From the NCBI GenBank assembly GCA_037783415.1, contig JAZGTN010000168.1, positions 558,001 to 622,000 on the forward strand: 64,000 nucleotides of DNA, read 5' to 3'. Made by a program: the position numbers and the translations under genes. Source of the stretch: Leptasterias polaris. Taxonomy: Eukaryota; Echinodermata; Asteroidea; Forcipulatida; Asteriidae. The notes beneath the pieces are model-generated. The model was not told the DNA's origin and made no database searches. It saw nothing but the letters and a program-made list of their open reading frames with translations. This document shows, one piece after another, positions 42,407 to 53,945 of this stretch; positions within the stretch are counted from its first letter, which is position 1; the number at the start of each line of letters is the position of its first letter.

Positions 42407-45400
42407 TTAAAGTTCAAAATCAAAGTCGAGACCAGTTCCCTCTAGCTTCTCCTTGTAAACCATGTCGAAGATGTTGCTTTGTTCTACAGTAAAGTAGTTT
42501 TTCCAGTCTCCAACTTTGCCTGACAGATAAAAATAATCGTAGAAATAAAAAGGCGGTAACTTGAAATGCCTTGTTTCAGCTATGAACAGTGACGTTACTA
42601 ATGGGGTGTGGGCACGGATTGGGAAACGTGCCCCGCCCCCCCCAACAAAAAAAGAGGGGAAAAATATAAAAACATACCATACAAAAATATTAATATTAAT
42701 AATAAATACACAATTCAAATGATGTCCGTGCCCTCATTTTAAATCTAGAGTTTTGAGTTACAAATTTAGTTTTTTGAACCGTTCGCTTCGATTGATGAAT
42801 TATCTCTGGAAGTCGACATCCTACGTTCAAGATGGAAAAATCTAGACCTACCGTATTTCTTGAGTCAATTTGGTTGGGCTCATTGCTCTCTCCATCCGGA
42901 TTTATCAAGTAGTTGTTTAGTCGGTATGTGGAAAACTCAGTAAACATTAAAACATTTGTTTCATCTTACCTTTCCTAAGGAATGGCGCCTTTCCTAGATG
43001 GCCTGTCAGCCGATTTGCTTCCGGTCCATACTCTGTTTCTATTTTCTTGTAAGTTTGCTGCATCCCGCTAAAGGTAGTTTTCTCCGTGATTCGATCAATG
43101 ACGTCATCAGACAGATCCTTCTCGAGATGCTTTGCTATTTTGCAGATGCAGCCCCTCAGATCCTAAAAGACAATTTGAAGGAACTGTTTAAATCTTGTGT
43201 CTACGGCCCCTTGACAACTAGCCTTGTCCAAGGTGGTTTCACCATTGCCCGGAAACTATTTCGCGCTTCTTGCCTTTAGTTCGCCGCCATTGGTAGTACT
43301 ATACTAATAGTATAGAGCCTCGACTATAGACTGATAGCTTCCTATTCTTAGCGCAAACACCTCAATCGACGACATTATCTTAACTGTTTGAATGTAAAGT
43401 CGTACAACGGGAGACAGAGACACTTATTGGAACACGGATTGTCATTCTTCGTGTATTGTGTAAGTATCTCGATCAACAAACAGTATTATTCACCACTCTT
43501 TTTCTTTGAACCTTATGCTGTTGTTTAGAAGAAAAGTCTAGCGACTTGTTTAGATACTAAACTAACCTCCGAATTTTAAACTACCCCTCCAGCAAGCCAT
43601 TGTATAATAATAACAACTAGGACTAGTATTGTACCTTTTGCAGACTTTCATACTTCAAGAATAAGACGTTCTCGTCATTTCGATGTTCCCAGTAGCCGAT
43701 CACGTGATCGAACCAGGAACCTCCCAACACTGAAACAAAAAGAGAACTTTGTTGGAAAAAAGGTCTTTTAAGTTAGGATTCTTGAACAAATTCATTAGTT
43801 TACGGAGTCCCTATTACTAGGCTTTTTAATGTCCTGTTAGGGGCTCAACAACAGCAACAGCATCAGACAAAAACAGACAAATCGATTTACAAACTGCCAT
43901 CAAACGATGTGTGTGAACAACCACTACTGAATCACATTGTTCAAAATTATCACAAGAAAAGCAACCCTCACAAAACCAAAAACAAAATATTTGTTTATAT
44001 GCAGCAAAACAACTGGTGTTCATAGTGTTGAATATTTATACCTGCAGAAGTCAAAATTCGGTGGTTCAAAAAAATAATGACCATAAAACGTCCTTGTAAA
44101 GAAGCTCTGCATAGAAAGTACAAACCATTTTTGGAAAGGGTTCCCTTTGATATCCAAACACCACTGATATCCCAACTCCCAAAGTTTATTTCTTTACGGA
44201 GTCCCTATATAGGCTTTTAGCAACAGCAACAGCATCAGCAGCAGCAGCAACAGCAGCAGCAGCAACAGCAGCAGCAACAACAACAGCTGCAACAACAGCA
44301 ACAACAGCAAAAACAACAATAACGGCAAAACAAAAAACAAACAAAAAGAATTAAAACTGCCATCAAACGATGTGTCTTCCACAAGTCCCTGTTTCTACAG
44401 TTCTAATGTGTTACCTTGCCGTGCGTTTTCCAGAGTCAGTCTGACTAAAGAATTAAAGAATTACTAAAGACTAAAGAATTAAACAAGAATTACACTTACT
44501 GGTCCCGGAGAAAATTGAAAAGAAGAAAGCATCCCAGCTGCATATTGATGGGGTGAGCGAGAAATTGATGAGAAACTTATACATCGAGACAAATGTGTCT
44601 TTAGGATTTCGTGCCAAGTAGACCACCTTTAAGAAATGAGCAGATGGTATGGAATAATTATACGGAACGAGATCGTTGTTCGATTCTGATAATCACAAGC
44701 CCCAATTTCTTAAAACTGCTTAAGCAGTAAACAATGCTTAAAGATTTCCTGCAAAGCAAAATAAAGCAGGATACCAGTCACAGATGGTACACGTGACAGC
44801 TGCATTTTGTGCTTAAGCAGCTCTATGAAATTGGGACCTGGTCTACAGTATGACCTGTTCCAATAAAAGTGTTATTTTTGCTGATGCTTTGGTGTGTGTT
44901 TGTGTCTACCTATCGAAACCGAAGACTGTAAGAAGGGATCCATGTGATTTGAGAAAGCAAGTATGTTCTCGCTTCGCATCCATGTACAAAACCAATTGGG
45001 AAGTCCCTCAACCAATTGGGAAGTCCCTCAAAAAATAGAAACAGGAATAATATTAAACAAAAATAATTCAATAAATAAATTTATTATAGGCCTTTATAAA
45101 ATACCACTTAGTGGATCAGGCCTAACAGTATAATAATATATAACATAATATACCTTTAATTCAAGTTCTTAATAACCAATACTAGTAGTAATGAAATATA
45201 TATCGTAGGATCTAATTCTTACCTTAACCTTTGATCCCCACACCTTCGGTGGAAGGAATTGCGTGTGACAGTGAGTGCTCATGCATCTTGGAGATTCCCA
45301 CGTCTCCATGATTTTATAACCAGGGACGGCATTCTCTTCTACTGCCCCTTCAGTACCACGAATAGATACCACTTCTAAGGAAGTATTCATAAAGGAGCGA

Positions 45401-47719
45401 TCGAATTTGTCTTTACCGTCGTTTAAAATGTATCGCATAATCTCATTAAGCCAGTGGTTACCTGTGACATGACAGAAAATATATTCAAGGCGAACTTCAC
45501 TATACTTGAGTAGTTAATATTGAGTAAAAATAATATAAGGTTTTGTTTTATTTATTATAAAAAAAAAAACTTTCCCCTCCACATAATAAAATAAATTGTT
45601 CACTGCCTGCGGCAGACGTATTGGTCAGGCCCGTAACCATGGGAGGTGTGGAGTCAAAAATGTGGCTCTTAAAAATGGCGGGCAGTGTTATTTCGAGGCA
45701 TATTATGTGAATCACTTCTTTTAAAACATCTTTTTAACCATATGCATTTCATAACAATCGGTTTCAAACGCTTTTCATAGCCCAGTTCGCCCAATCTGAG
45801 GCAACGTGTCCCCTTAAGTTCTTGTCATGCAGATTCGATTTGGTCACTCTGTTTCATTCAGACAAATCAAGACTACAACTTGTTTACAATATTGAAGAAA
45901 CTGAATGGTTGACCATTAGCCTCTTGCAGTTTGCTTTTGCGACATAATAATGATCTTTGCTAACCAAGTAACACATTGTATTGATTTTAGAGCAATGAAT
46001 GCTAAAACGTTTGAACTTTAATTACTGTTTTAATAGAATGCTGAATGCTGCTGATCCAACAGAGCATTCATTTTCAAACGAAACCGAATGAACCGGGTGC
46101 TAAATTAAATTATTTTTTTGTTGAAATTGGCCGAGAAAAAAAAAAGTATTTAAAATACTCACTCTATGGGTTATTAAAATAATATCGAACATCAGGAAAT
46201 CTATAACATAATCCGGGACCGGAGTCCCAGGTTATAATTAATTAAACATTATACTTCCCACCCAACAGCATAACAAAATGGAGAAGCCATTATATGTACC
46301 ACTGTGTTAGTGATTGGTACCATGCTAATAATTTGCTTTGCAGAAAAAAGTGATAATGCAGTGTTAAGCTAATCTTATCAGGGGATTAATTTAATGTCCC
46401 CCACAACAGTTAATCTTCATATATAGTATCTTTTCTCCTGATAAACGTTAATGTCTGAAACACTGCAGCCATTGTGCGAACAGTTGTCGATTTACCATTA
46501 GACTTGACACATCAATTCAGCAAATAATGAACGTGCTCAAAATCACAAACAAAATGTTTACTCTCTCGAAAACGAGACCATCAAGTATGGTGTAATATTT
46601 GAAGTGGTTAGATAGTGTGTTATTGGAAAAAGGATAAGCATAATTAAATTGTTAATGTGGGTTTAATGATTTGGGAGTAAATTTCTATTTCAGCACTCGC
46701 GGGTGGAAAATGGCGTCGGGTTTAATTTCGGCAGTTTCACGCTGTTTCCCTGCAGCTTTCTTTCTTAGAAAACCTCATCCAAACTACTGTTGACACATTT
46801 ATATTGAAATCATAACTTTCAGGGGGAGGGTGACGTTTTATAAAAGACATGGGCTAAGATTCATCTTAAGTGCAAAACAATCTTAATCGCTAAGCAAAGT
46901 GTGATCATAGTACAAATTATCGTGGTAACAGTGACGACAACTCGGTAGCTATGGCAACATAAGCAGCTTCTAATAACTGATACAAGATATTCACTGCTCC
47001 CACGGACCTTCTCTGAATGGAATAAACTCGCAGCAAATATACGAGATGCACCAAGTTTAGACTCATTCAAAAGCAAGTTAGCAAAAACATTAATAGGGAA
47101 CAAAATCTTGGGGGTGGGGGGGCTCAGTATAATCATTAGTCTGTGCATATAGCCTTGAGTTCCTGCATGTTAGGCCTGCATCACATTCTGAGGAGATTAT
47201 GCAGTAAAGCACAAGAACCAGAATTCATCTGAAGATGCGTCTTAATTAAGGCGGTGTCACACGAGGCAATTTACAGGCAACCAGTTCCAACAATAAGAAA
47301 ATTCATTCACATGTCAGTTTTCTCATTGTTTTCTTGGGGGTAGTGAGTTACAGCTAGAGAAGGATGTCTCTTGTGCCGCCGAAGTGTTCCTCGTGTATTC
47401 AGCTGAAGTGATTGTCTCCAAGTTGCCTGAAAAATTGCCCTGTGTGACATGGCCTTTAGGCCTATGCTTTGTGAAATCATCGACCACTGCACTCACCTGA
47501 TTTTGGATACGCAACAGCGTACACGTCGTCATCTCGCACTTCAAATGTATTCAGCAGGGCTTCAAATGCGGACCGCGGCATGACCCAATTAAAAGACATC
47601 CCTTTAAATTTATAGGCCTTTAGTCTGTCCCTTTTGGCGTTGAGCTCCTTCAACAGTTCTGCTTGGGTTTTCCCGTTGATGACATCGGGAAGCATTGCTA
47701 ATACTCGTGGCTCGTACAT
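42407..47719 (-). CDS. Cytosolic sulfotransferase (complete, six exons)
   Basis: Transfers sulfate from PAPS to hydroxyl or amine groups of small molecules in the cytosol (family role). Six minus-strand exons join in phase to 329 residues, the usual SULT length: 47,497-47,719; 45,223-45,461; 44,500-44,626; 43,635-43,729; 42,970-43,162; 42,407-42,519. The 5' PAPS loop is YPKSG-NHW, split between exons 1 and 2, with Asn-His where Thr-Thr is common. The catalytic-type His is in CMSTHCHTQFLP (exon 2). The 3'-phosphate site is VVYLARNPKDTFVSMY (exon 3), then GGSWFDHVIGYWEHR and FLKYESL (exon 4). The final GKVGDWKNYFTVEQ (exons 5-6) is the PAPS/dimer region, with Asn at the usual final Glu of the KxxxTVxxxE motif. 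All introns are GT-AG. Exon 1 starts MYEPRVLAML. Copies A and C are partial duplicates. The substrate cannot be told. Confidence 0.93.
44218..44325. repeat. CAG/CAA repeat in sulfotransferase intron 3
   Basis: Long CAGCAGCAA-type run, preceded by a duplicated block (TTTACGGAGTCCCTAT...TAGGCTTTT) that also precedes the shorter run at 43,838. This is a local intronic duplication carrying the trinucleotide repeat. Confidence 0.85.
44701..44836. mobile_element. 136-bp MITE in sulfotransferase intron
   Basis: CCCAATTTCTTAAAACTGCT at the left and AGCTCTATGAAATTGGG at the right are imperfect inverted ends. The interior repeats GCTTAAGCAG. Same family as the element at 41,771. Confidence 0.65.
46990..47100 (+). 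pseudogene. Non-LTR retrotransposon C-terminal tail
   Basis: Plus-strand reading gives RTFSEWNKLAANIRDAPSL followed by DSFKSKLAKTLIG, the closing motif (W..L....R.....FK..L) of LINE reverse transcriptase proteins. Only about 40 codons remain, within the first sulfotransferase intron. Confidence 0.65.
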
Positions 47720-48191
47720 GTTCGTGGTCGTCTACGAGATTCCAGACTCTCTGCTGAGTAAATGTTTCTAAATTGACTGTTTTTGTGTGAGCGTCCTTCT
47801 CTTATATACCGGCTCGGCGATAGCCCCACCACACAGCGCTCCACGCAGTCGAAGTAGGTGGGCATATAACAGGGTGATCATCGTCACCGACTCCACGAGG
47901 TAGCGCGCAGTAAAACACCCCCCCCCCCCAGTTTTTTAATTACAGTAATTGATTAGGTATTGCAACTTTGCACCGAAACTGACAATTTTCGACGCCACGA
48001 AGTAGCACTTATGTTCAATTATTTACCACACCAACTTAATGTGAAAAAATACCGTTTTCACGAGAAGCAGCACTTTCTTAGTAGTCACGTGTGTTGCGCG
48101 CGCGTGACCTACATTTTCACCAACTGACAAACAAGCATAGTGCTACTTCGTGAAAACGGAAAATTTCTATTTTGTTTTTTTCGACACCGAA

Positions 48192-48348
48192 GTATACGGA
48201 GCCCCTAAAGGGACATGAAAAATTTAAAAAAATATCTCGTGCGCACAACATTATCTCGTGCGCACGACATATTATCTCGTGCGCACGACATATTATCTCG
48301 TGCGCACGACATATTATCTCGTGCGCACGATCTCGTGCGCACGACATC
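48192..48348. mobile_element. Flank-plus-minisatellite element, CTCGTGCGCACGAC core
   Basis: Begins TACGGAGCCCCTAAAGGGAC, then an A-rich stretch, then about six units of 21 bp (spacer ATTAT plus CTCGTGCGCACGACAT). The inverted partner arm at 51,465-51,500 lacks it, so it is probably a discrete insertion. Confidence 0.7.
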
Positions 48349-48405
48349 TTTCTTACTTAATTGCTTATTAATTAAGAACAAAAAGCATTAAAAAGCACCG
48401 TAAGC

Positions 48406-49853
48406 CTATATATAAAGTTCAATGCATCAAGTCTGCACTGTAAAAACACTAGTTGAAAATATACTGAAACTTTGTAGCAATTAGCTTGATTTTTTAAAGG
48501 CACTGAACACGTTTTGTAATTGTCAAAGACCAGTATTCTCACTTGGTGTATCCCAACATATGCATAAAATAACAAGCCTGTGAAAATTTGGGCTCAATTG
48601 GTCATTGAAGTTGCAAGAAAAAGATGAAAGAAAAAAACACCCTTGTTGTACAAATTAGTGTTTTTATGCTAATATATATTTTGAGTAATTACCAAACGTG
48701 TACAGTGCCTTAAGCGACGTTTTTTACGCCTGTTAATAGCCTGTAGGCCCTCAAAATATTCCCTATTGGACAGATTTGAGAGCCCAATAAAAGGGCTACA
48801 GTGTAAAGGTTTTGCCCAAATGCCCAATCTTTATTCTGGCTCGGGCTGAGTCGAGGGGTCTAGGTCTTTTGTGTGTCGAGGGGGTCGAAGGGAGGGGGGT
48901 CGATGGGGGTCGATTTTTTTTAAAAACAACCCTCAACAAACACTTTGCTCAAATCTGTCACCAGTTTCCTGCTTTAGACGCAGAAAACCTACCCGTATAT
49001 CTACCCGCAGACACTCCACGTCCGACGGTTTAGTATCAAAATACTTCACGCTCTATAGAAATGTTCTCCAAACAAACAAGATGGTCACAGTCGTAGGCTT
49101 AACTGCCCCTCGTATATCGATATGACTGGTGGTATATCGTCACCAACGCCAAGAAGAAGCCGGATCTCTTTATACCAGTAAAAAGTATTTTATTACGCTT
49201 TTTAAAGTTTCAGTGTATTTTCAACTAGTGTTCTTACAGTGGATACTTGATGATGCATTGAACTTTGCACGTAGGAAGATGACTTTAACAGGTGGGGGCA
49301 GGTTATATCTGTGAAATTTGCCTGGTCACTCACCTTAATTATTATACACTATCCCCAGATCACCAGAATTGCATAAAATCGTATACATGTCCTATCAGTT
49401 AAATCCGCTATGCACTATTGGTAAGGTATAAAACTAGAAGTTAAAATAAAATTAAACTGACATGGTTTAATGTTGACGATGGTAGAAAACATCCCTTGAA
49501 ATATTGTTATAAAAATACAGTTTAATGCTAATTTTTTTAGAAATGAGCAGGCGCGGGTCCAGGATTTTTAAAACCAGAACGAAGCCCCGGTGGGGGTTCC
49601 AGGGGGCGAATCCCCATCGAGCTCCGAGCTTTTGGCGTTTTGGGGTAAAAAAATCAAGCCTCCGTGTGCCTAGTACAGAGGAAAAGAAACACTTGCTGAG
49701 CACTTCTGATCCATATCAATCGTCTAATTTTACTGGAAAAATTCCTGTAACGTCAACGCGGGACTCCTAGAAAATGTTAATCCCACGCTGGCTTTTGTAT
49801 GCACGCAATAAGGTAAAGGCGCCTCCCCGGATTCCTTCACTGTTAACCCCGTA
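48406..49853. other. Spacer between inverted arms and palindrome
   Basis: Includes an inverted pair, 48,413-48,475 and 49,205-49,268 (AAAGTTCAATGCATCA ... CACTAGTTGAAAATA). Also the short MITE at 48,498-48,710. No gene recognised. Confidence 0.55.
48498..48710. mobile_element. 213-bp MITE, AGGCACTGAACACG ends
   Basis: Same left 130 bases as the 374-bp element at 19.6 kb (through GGTCATTGAAGTTGCAAGAA) and the same right end (TTTTGAGTAATTACCAAACG), with the middle deleted. Confidence 0.8.
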
Positions 49854-51090
49854 GTACGGAGCCCCTAAAGGGACAGGTAAAAAAAAAAGTTGAAAAGGGG
49901 GGAAAAAATATATACATATTTCGTTCCCTCGAAATATTATTTCGTTCCCTCGAAATATTATTTCGTTCCCTCGAAATATTATTTCGTTCCCTCGAAATAC
50001 TAATTCGTTCCCTCGAAATATTATTTCGTTACCTCGAAATCATTTCGTTACCTCGAAATCATTTCGTTCCCTCGAAATATTATTTCGTCCCCTCGAAATA
50101 TTATTTCGTTCCCTCGAAATGTTATTTCGTTCCCTCGAATTATTATTTCGAAGGAACGAAATAGATTATTTCGATCGAACGAATTAATTTATTTCGTTCC
50201 CTCGAAATCATTTCGTTCCCACGAAATCATTTCGTTACCTCGAAATCATTTCGTTCCCTCGAAATCATTTCGTTCCCTCGAATTATTATTTCGTTACCTC
50301 GAAATCCTTTAACTGCTACGGAGTCCATGAAATGCCGTTTCATTTATTTCAGTATGCAAATAATATTCAGATTAGGCCATAATAATGAGCCATTGAGGAG
50401 ACAGGTAAGAGAAACAATATTGAAATGTATTTCGTTCCCTCGAACACCTTGAACACCGTGCCCGAATCGTACCCCGATCTTGCATGGAGAAACACGTGCA
50501 GCATGCAACAGTTGTTTTTTTTTGTTTTCAACTAGGAATGCTATTTCGAGGGAACGCAATATTATTTGCATACTGAAATAAATGAAACGGCATTTCATGG
50601 ACTCCGTAGCAGTTAAAGGATTTTGAGGTAACGAAATAATAATTCGAGGGAACGAAATGATTTCGAGGGAACGAAATGATTTCGAGGGAACGAAATGATT
50701 TCGAGGTAACGAAATGATTTCGTGGGAACGAAATGATTTCGAGGGAACGAAATAAATTAATTCGTTCGATCGAAATAATCTATTTCGTTCCTTCGAAATA
50801 ATATTTCGAGGGAACGAAATAATATTTCGAGGGAACGAAATAATATTTCGAGGGAACGAAATAATATTTCGAGGGGACGAAATAATATTTCGAGGGAACG
50901 AAATGATTTCGAGGTAACGAAATGATTTCGAGGGAACGAAATAATATTTCGAGGGAACGAATTAGTATTTCGAGGTAACGAAATAATATTTCGAGGGAAC
51001 GAAATAATATTTCGAGGGAACGAAATATGTATATATTTTTTCCCCCCTTTTCAACTTTTTTTTTTACCTGTCCCTTTAGGGGCTCCGTAC
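49854..51090. repeat. 1.24-kb palindrome of 21-bp units
   Basis: Arms 49,854-50,367 and 50,558-51,090 are inverted copies around a 190-bp loop. Each arm starts at its outer end with TACGGAGCCCCTAAAGGGAC, then A/G-rich sequence, then about 19 units of 21 bp or 19 bp (spacer ATTAT plus TTCGTTCCCTCGAAAT). It ends inside with CTACGGAGTCCATGAAATGC. Each unit is itself nearly self-complementary (TTTCG...CGAAA). Two units in each arm are turned round (TTCGAAGGAACGAAAT). Confidence 0.95.
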
Positions 51091-52621
51091 CGTAGTAAAT
51101 GTGTGGTACAAAATATAAACAAATTGCGTGCCAGGCGTTCCTGGCACTGCGCGCGTGTTCAATTTGCGTCTGTTGCATGGGCGGAAGCACCGACGAAGAA
51201 ACTTCAAGATTCCGTAAGCAAAATAATTCAAATAGCCACTTTGTCAATGTGATCTGATTAAATGGCCTACAGACTGCAGTACTATTCCCTCATGAACACG
51301 CCAATTTATCATCGACAATTTTGTTTTAGGGGGGCCAGTGCCCACCCCCATGTTTTCAGCGGGGGCCAGTGCCCACCCCCGGCCCCTTGGTTCCCACGTG
51401 CTTGCATACGGTGCTTTTTATTGCTTTTTGTTCTTAATTTAAAAGCAATTAAGTAAGAAAGATACGTGCTGCTTTTTAGTGGCGTCCGAAAGTAACGAAA
51501 ATGGACACTGTCCGTTTTCACGAAGTTCTCTACACTCTCTGCGCTCTCTACACATAGTGACTACACAGTGCAACTTCGTGAAAACGTATTTTTTACATTG
51601 CGGTTGATGTGGTGCGCCGTGTGTTATTGTAAATTGAGCATAAAAGCTACTTCGCGGCGCCGAAAATTTTAAGTTTAGGTGCAAAGAAGCAATGCCTAAT
51701 TAATTATTGTAATTAAAAAAGTGAAGGCCACTCACACAAAAACAGTAAATTTAGAAACATTTTACTCATCAGAGTCTGGTATCTCGAAGACGACCACGCC
51801 ACGAGTATTAGCAATGCTTCCCGATGTCATCAACGGGAAAACTCTAGCAGAAATTGTGAAGGAGCTCAACGCCAAAAAGGACAGACTAAAGGCCTTTGCA
51901 TTTAAAGGGATGTCTTTTATTTGGCTCACGCCACGGTCCACCTTTGAAGCCCTGCTGAATACATTTGAAGTGCGAGATGACGACGTGTACGCTGTTGCGT
52001 ATCCAAAATCAGGTGAATTGCAGGTCTTCCAAAAAACATCGCCCTTTCCCTGATTGTTATAATTATTTTCAACAGTTGACATATTACTCTAAATCAAAAT
52101 GTGGTGCTTTGCACAAGGTTTATTTATTAAAGAAAGCTGCAGGGAAACAGTGTGATACTGCCGAACCCCTGCGTGCCTAAATCCAAATTTACACCCAAAC
52201 CATTAATTCCATATTAACAATTTATTGTGATTAATCTTATAATAGTGGCCTGACGTTTCGACCCTAGCAGAGTCTTTCTCGAAGGCTAAATGATAAGACA
52301 ACACACATACATGCATACAAGGGTGACAAGAGCAGTCAAGTGGAAATACATGAATAGAGAGAGTGGAGAGAGAAAAGCAGAAAGCAATCAGCTAATTCTA
52401 TTTTCTAATCTTATAATAATCCTCTTACCAGTTAAAATTAAATCATATTTGATGGTCTCGTTCTCAAGACAGTGTCGTTTTTTGTCTGGGATTTTGAACA
52501 CGTTCATTATTGCTGATTTGATGTGTCAAATCTAAATGGTAAATCGACAATTGTTCGCACATTGCCAGTGTTTCAGACATAAACCATTTTCAGGAGAAAG
52601 GGTGAAGATTAACTGTTGTGG

Positions 52622-52672
52622 CGTGTCGTCGTGGCCGAGCGGTTAAGAGCACCAGACTAAAGCTGTTATAGT
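52622..52672 (+). mobile_element. Truncated SINE head
   Basis: GTGTCGTCGTGGCCGAGCGG then TTAAGAGCACCAGACTAAAG: a tRNA Ser/Leu-like 5' half with box A, cut off before box B. Likely the head of the same SINE family as at 26.1 kb. Confidence 0.6.
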
Positions 52673-53110
52673 GCTGCGTCCTTCTTAACCCGTCTGATGT
52701 ACTCTGCTCTCTGCCTTACCTTTGACTCCTCGTGAAGGACATGGTCCGCTTCAAGTACACCAAGATACCGATAACACTCCTCCAAAAAGCCCTCCTCTGT
52801 GCACCATCTGGCAGAGAGACACCATCGGAATGTACCCTCTTTCCCCTCTTCAATGGTCATTGAAGCACCTTTCTCCAGACCGAACTGCATCCCAATGTCA
52901 TCGCTGAATATTTTGACGGTCTGCACCAAAGAATCTATCTCCGCCTAATTCTTTGCAAACAACTTCAAATCGTCCTTAAAAAGCAGATGGTTGATCTTAC
53001 ATACGTCCTTCTTCAGTACATAACCTGAACTCGAGTCAGTGACAGGGGCACCAGTGCAAGTACAAACAGCAGGGGAGACAGAGAATCACCTTGGAAAAAA
53101 CCTCTTCTTA
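52666..53110 (-). pseudogene. Non-LTR retrotransposon reverse transcriptase fragment
   Basis: Minus-strand pieces in order: RGFFQGDSLSPLLFVLAL (RT palm), then in a second frame YVLKKDVCKINHLLFKDDLK with the catalytic FKDD box. An in-frame stop follows, then DIGMQFGLEKGASM and YRYLGVLEADHVLHEE. The order is that of LINE RT domains. Frameshift and stop show it is dead. Confidence 0.85.
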
Positions 53111-53159
53111 TCCATACCTTGCCCAGACTTTCTTTGTTTGCTGTCAGATTTGTTCGCCA

Positions 53160-53445
53160 CGTCTTCAAACGTTGAGACTAATTAAGAACTCACTCCGGGG
53201 CAGTGAAGTTAATAACGAGAAGTCCCATTAATCCCCTAATAAGCTTATTAAAGTAGCCTATAGTAGTCCCGGCCGATTTCCTACCTTCCGCCCAGGTAGT
53301 TAACAAGCAGGACAGTTCTTTTCAGACCTGAGAAGTCTCCCGAAGTCTCCCGAATTCAAAAAAATATATTCTGCGGCAGAAAAATAAATAGCAAGACAAT
53401 TAGTTCTAAAAAGAACATAATCTACCAAGCAAGTATAATTTATAC
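53160..53445. repeat. Dispersed repeat, copy 1
   Basis: ACGTTGAGACTAATTAAGAA, AATAACGAGAAG, AGTAGTCCCGGCCGATTTCC, GAGAAGTCTCCCGAAGTCTC and a tail with AAATAGCAAGACAA. The same modules in the same order and orientation occur at 62,440-62,690. Confidence 0.85.
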
Positions 53446-53945
53446 AACCGAAAACTTATACATTGGTATCTCACCATGCAATACCTCAAACCCCACATAC
53501 TCAAGTAGTGAAGTTCGCCTTGAATCTATTTTCTGTCATGTCACAGGTAATCACTGGCTTAATGAGATTCTGCGATACATTTTAAACGACGGTGAAGACA
53601 AATTCGATCGCTCCTTTATGAATACTGGCATGGAAGTGGTATCTATTCGTGGTACTAAAGGGGCAGTAGAAGAGAATGCCGTCCCTGGTTATGAAATCAT
53701 GGAGACGTGGGAATCTCCAAGATGCATGAGCACTCACTGTCACACGCAATTCCTTCCACCGAAGGTGTTGGGATCAAAAGTTAAAGGTAAGAATTAGATC
53801 CTTATTCTACACGAATATACAAATAATTACTATTATTGACTATTTAGAACTTTAATTATGTATATATATTATGTTATACTTTTAATGCCCGATCCACTAA
53901 GTGGTATTTTATAAAGGCCTATAGGTTTATTTATTCAATAATCAT

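Larger units (their letters stand above)
45060..48405. repeat. Left arm of large inverted duplication
   Basis: Contains exons 2 and 1 of the complete sulfotransferase, intron 1 and the promoter-side region up to TTAATTGCTT...AAGCAATAAAAAGCACCG-type sequence at 48,350-48,405. All these blocks recur in reverse order and orientation at 51,405-53,945. The ends are set by AATAAATTTATTATAGGCCT (left) and its inverted match near 53,930. Confidence 0.82.
51796..53786 (+). pseudogene. Sulfotransferase copy C, inverted, exons 1-2 only
   Basis: The exon-1 relative ends at 52,012 (RDDDVYAVAYPKSG). The exon-2 relative spans 53,547-53,786 (GNHWLNEILRYILNDG to FLPPKVLGSKVK). The stretch holding the ATG of the complete gene (AACATGTACGAG) is deleted here. 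Exon 2 is 240 nt instead of 239, with an extra base before the donor, which shifts the frame. Exons 3-6 are absent because the duplication ends in intron 2. A large insertion fills its intron 1. Non-functional as a sulfotransferase. Confidence 0.87.
51405..53945. repeat. Right arm of large inverted duplication
   Basis: Inverted copy of 45,060-48,405, carrying sulfotransferase exon 1 and 2 relatives and intron 1. It is interrupted by a retrotransposon fragment and the dispersed repeat at 52.62-53.45 kb. Sequence divergence from the left arm is clearly visible, so it is not an assembly mirror image. Confidence 0.8.

Noticed and set aside
46861..47148. 95-codon minus-strand frame
   Set aside because: It is the complement of a plus-strand LINE tail (EWNKLAANIRDAPSL).
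50780..51247. 155-codon frame reading as FRSLEIL-type repeats
   Set aside because: A translation of the palindromic 21-bp satellite; the same holds for the RAHEIIC-type frame at 48,117-48,347.
51721..52053. Sulfotransferase copy C as a working gene starting upstream of the PRVLAML block
   Set aside because: The only upstream start would be a GTG codon, the ATG of the complete gene is deleted, exon 2 shifts the frame and exons 3-6 are missing.
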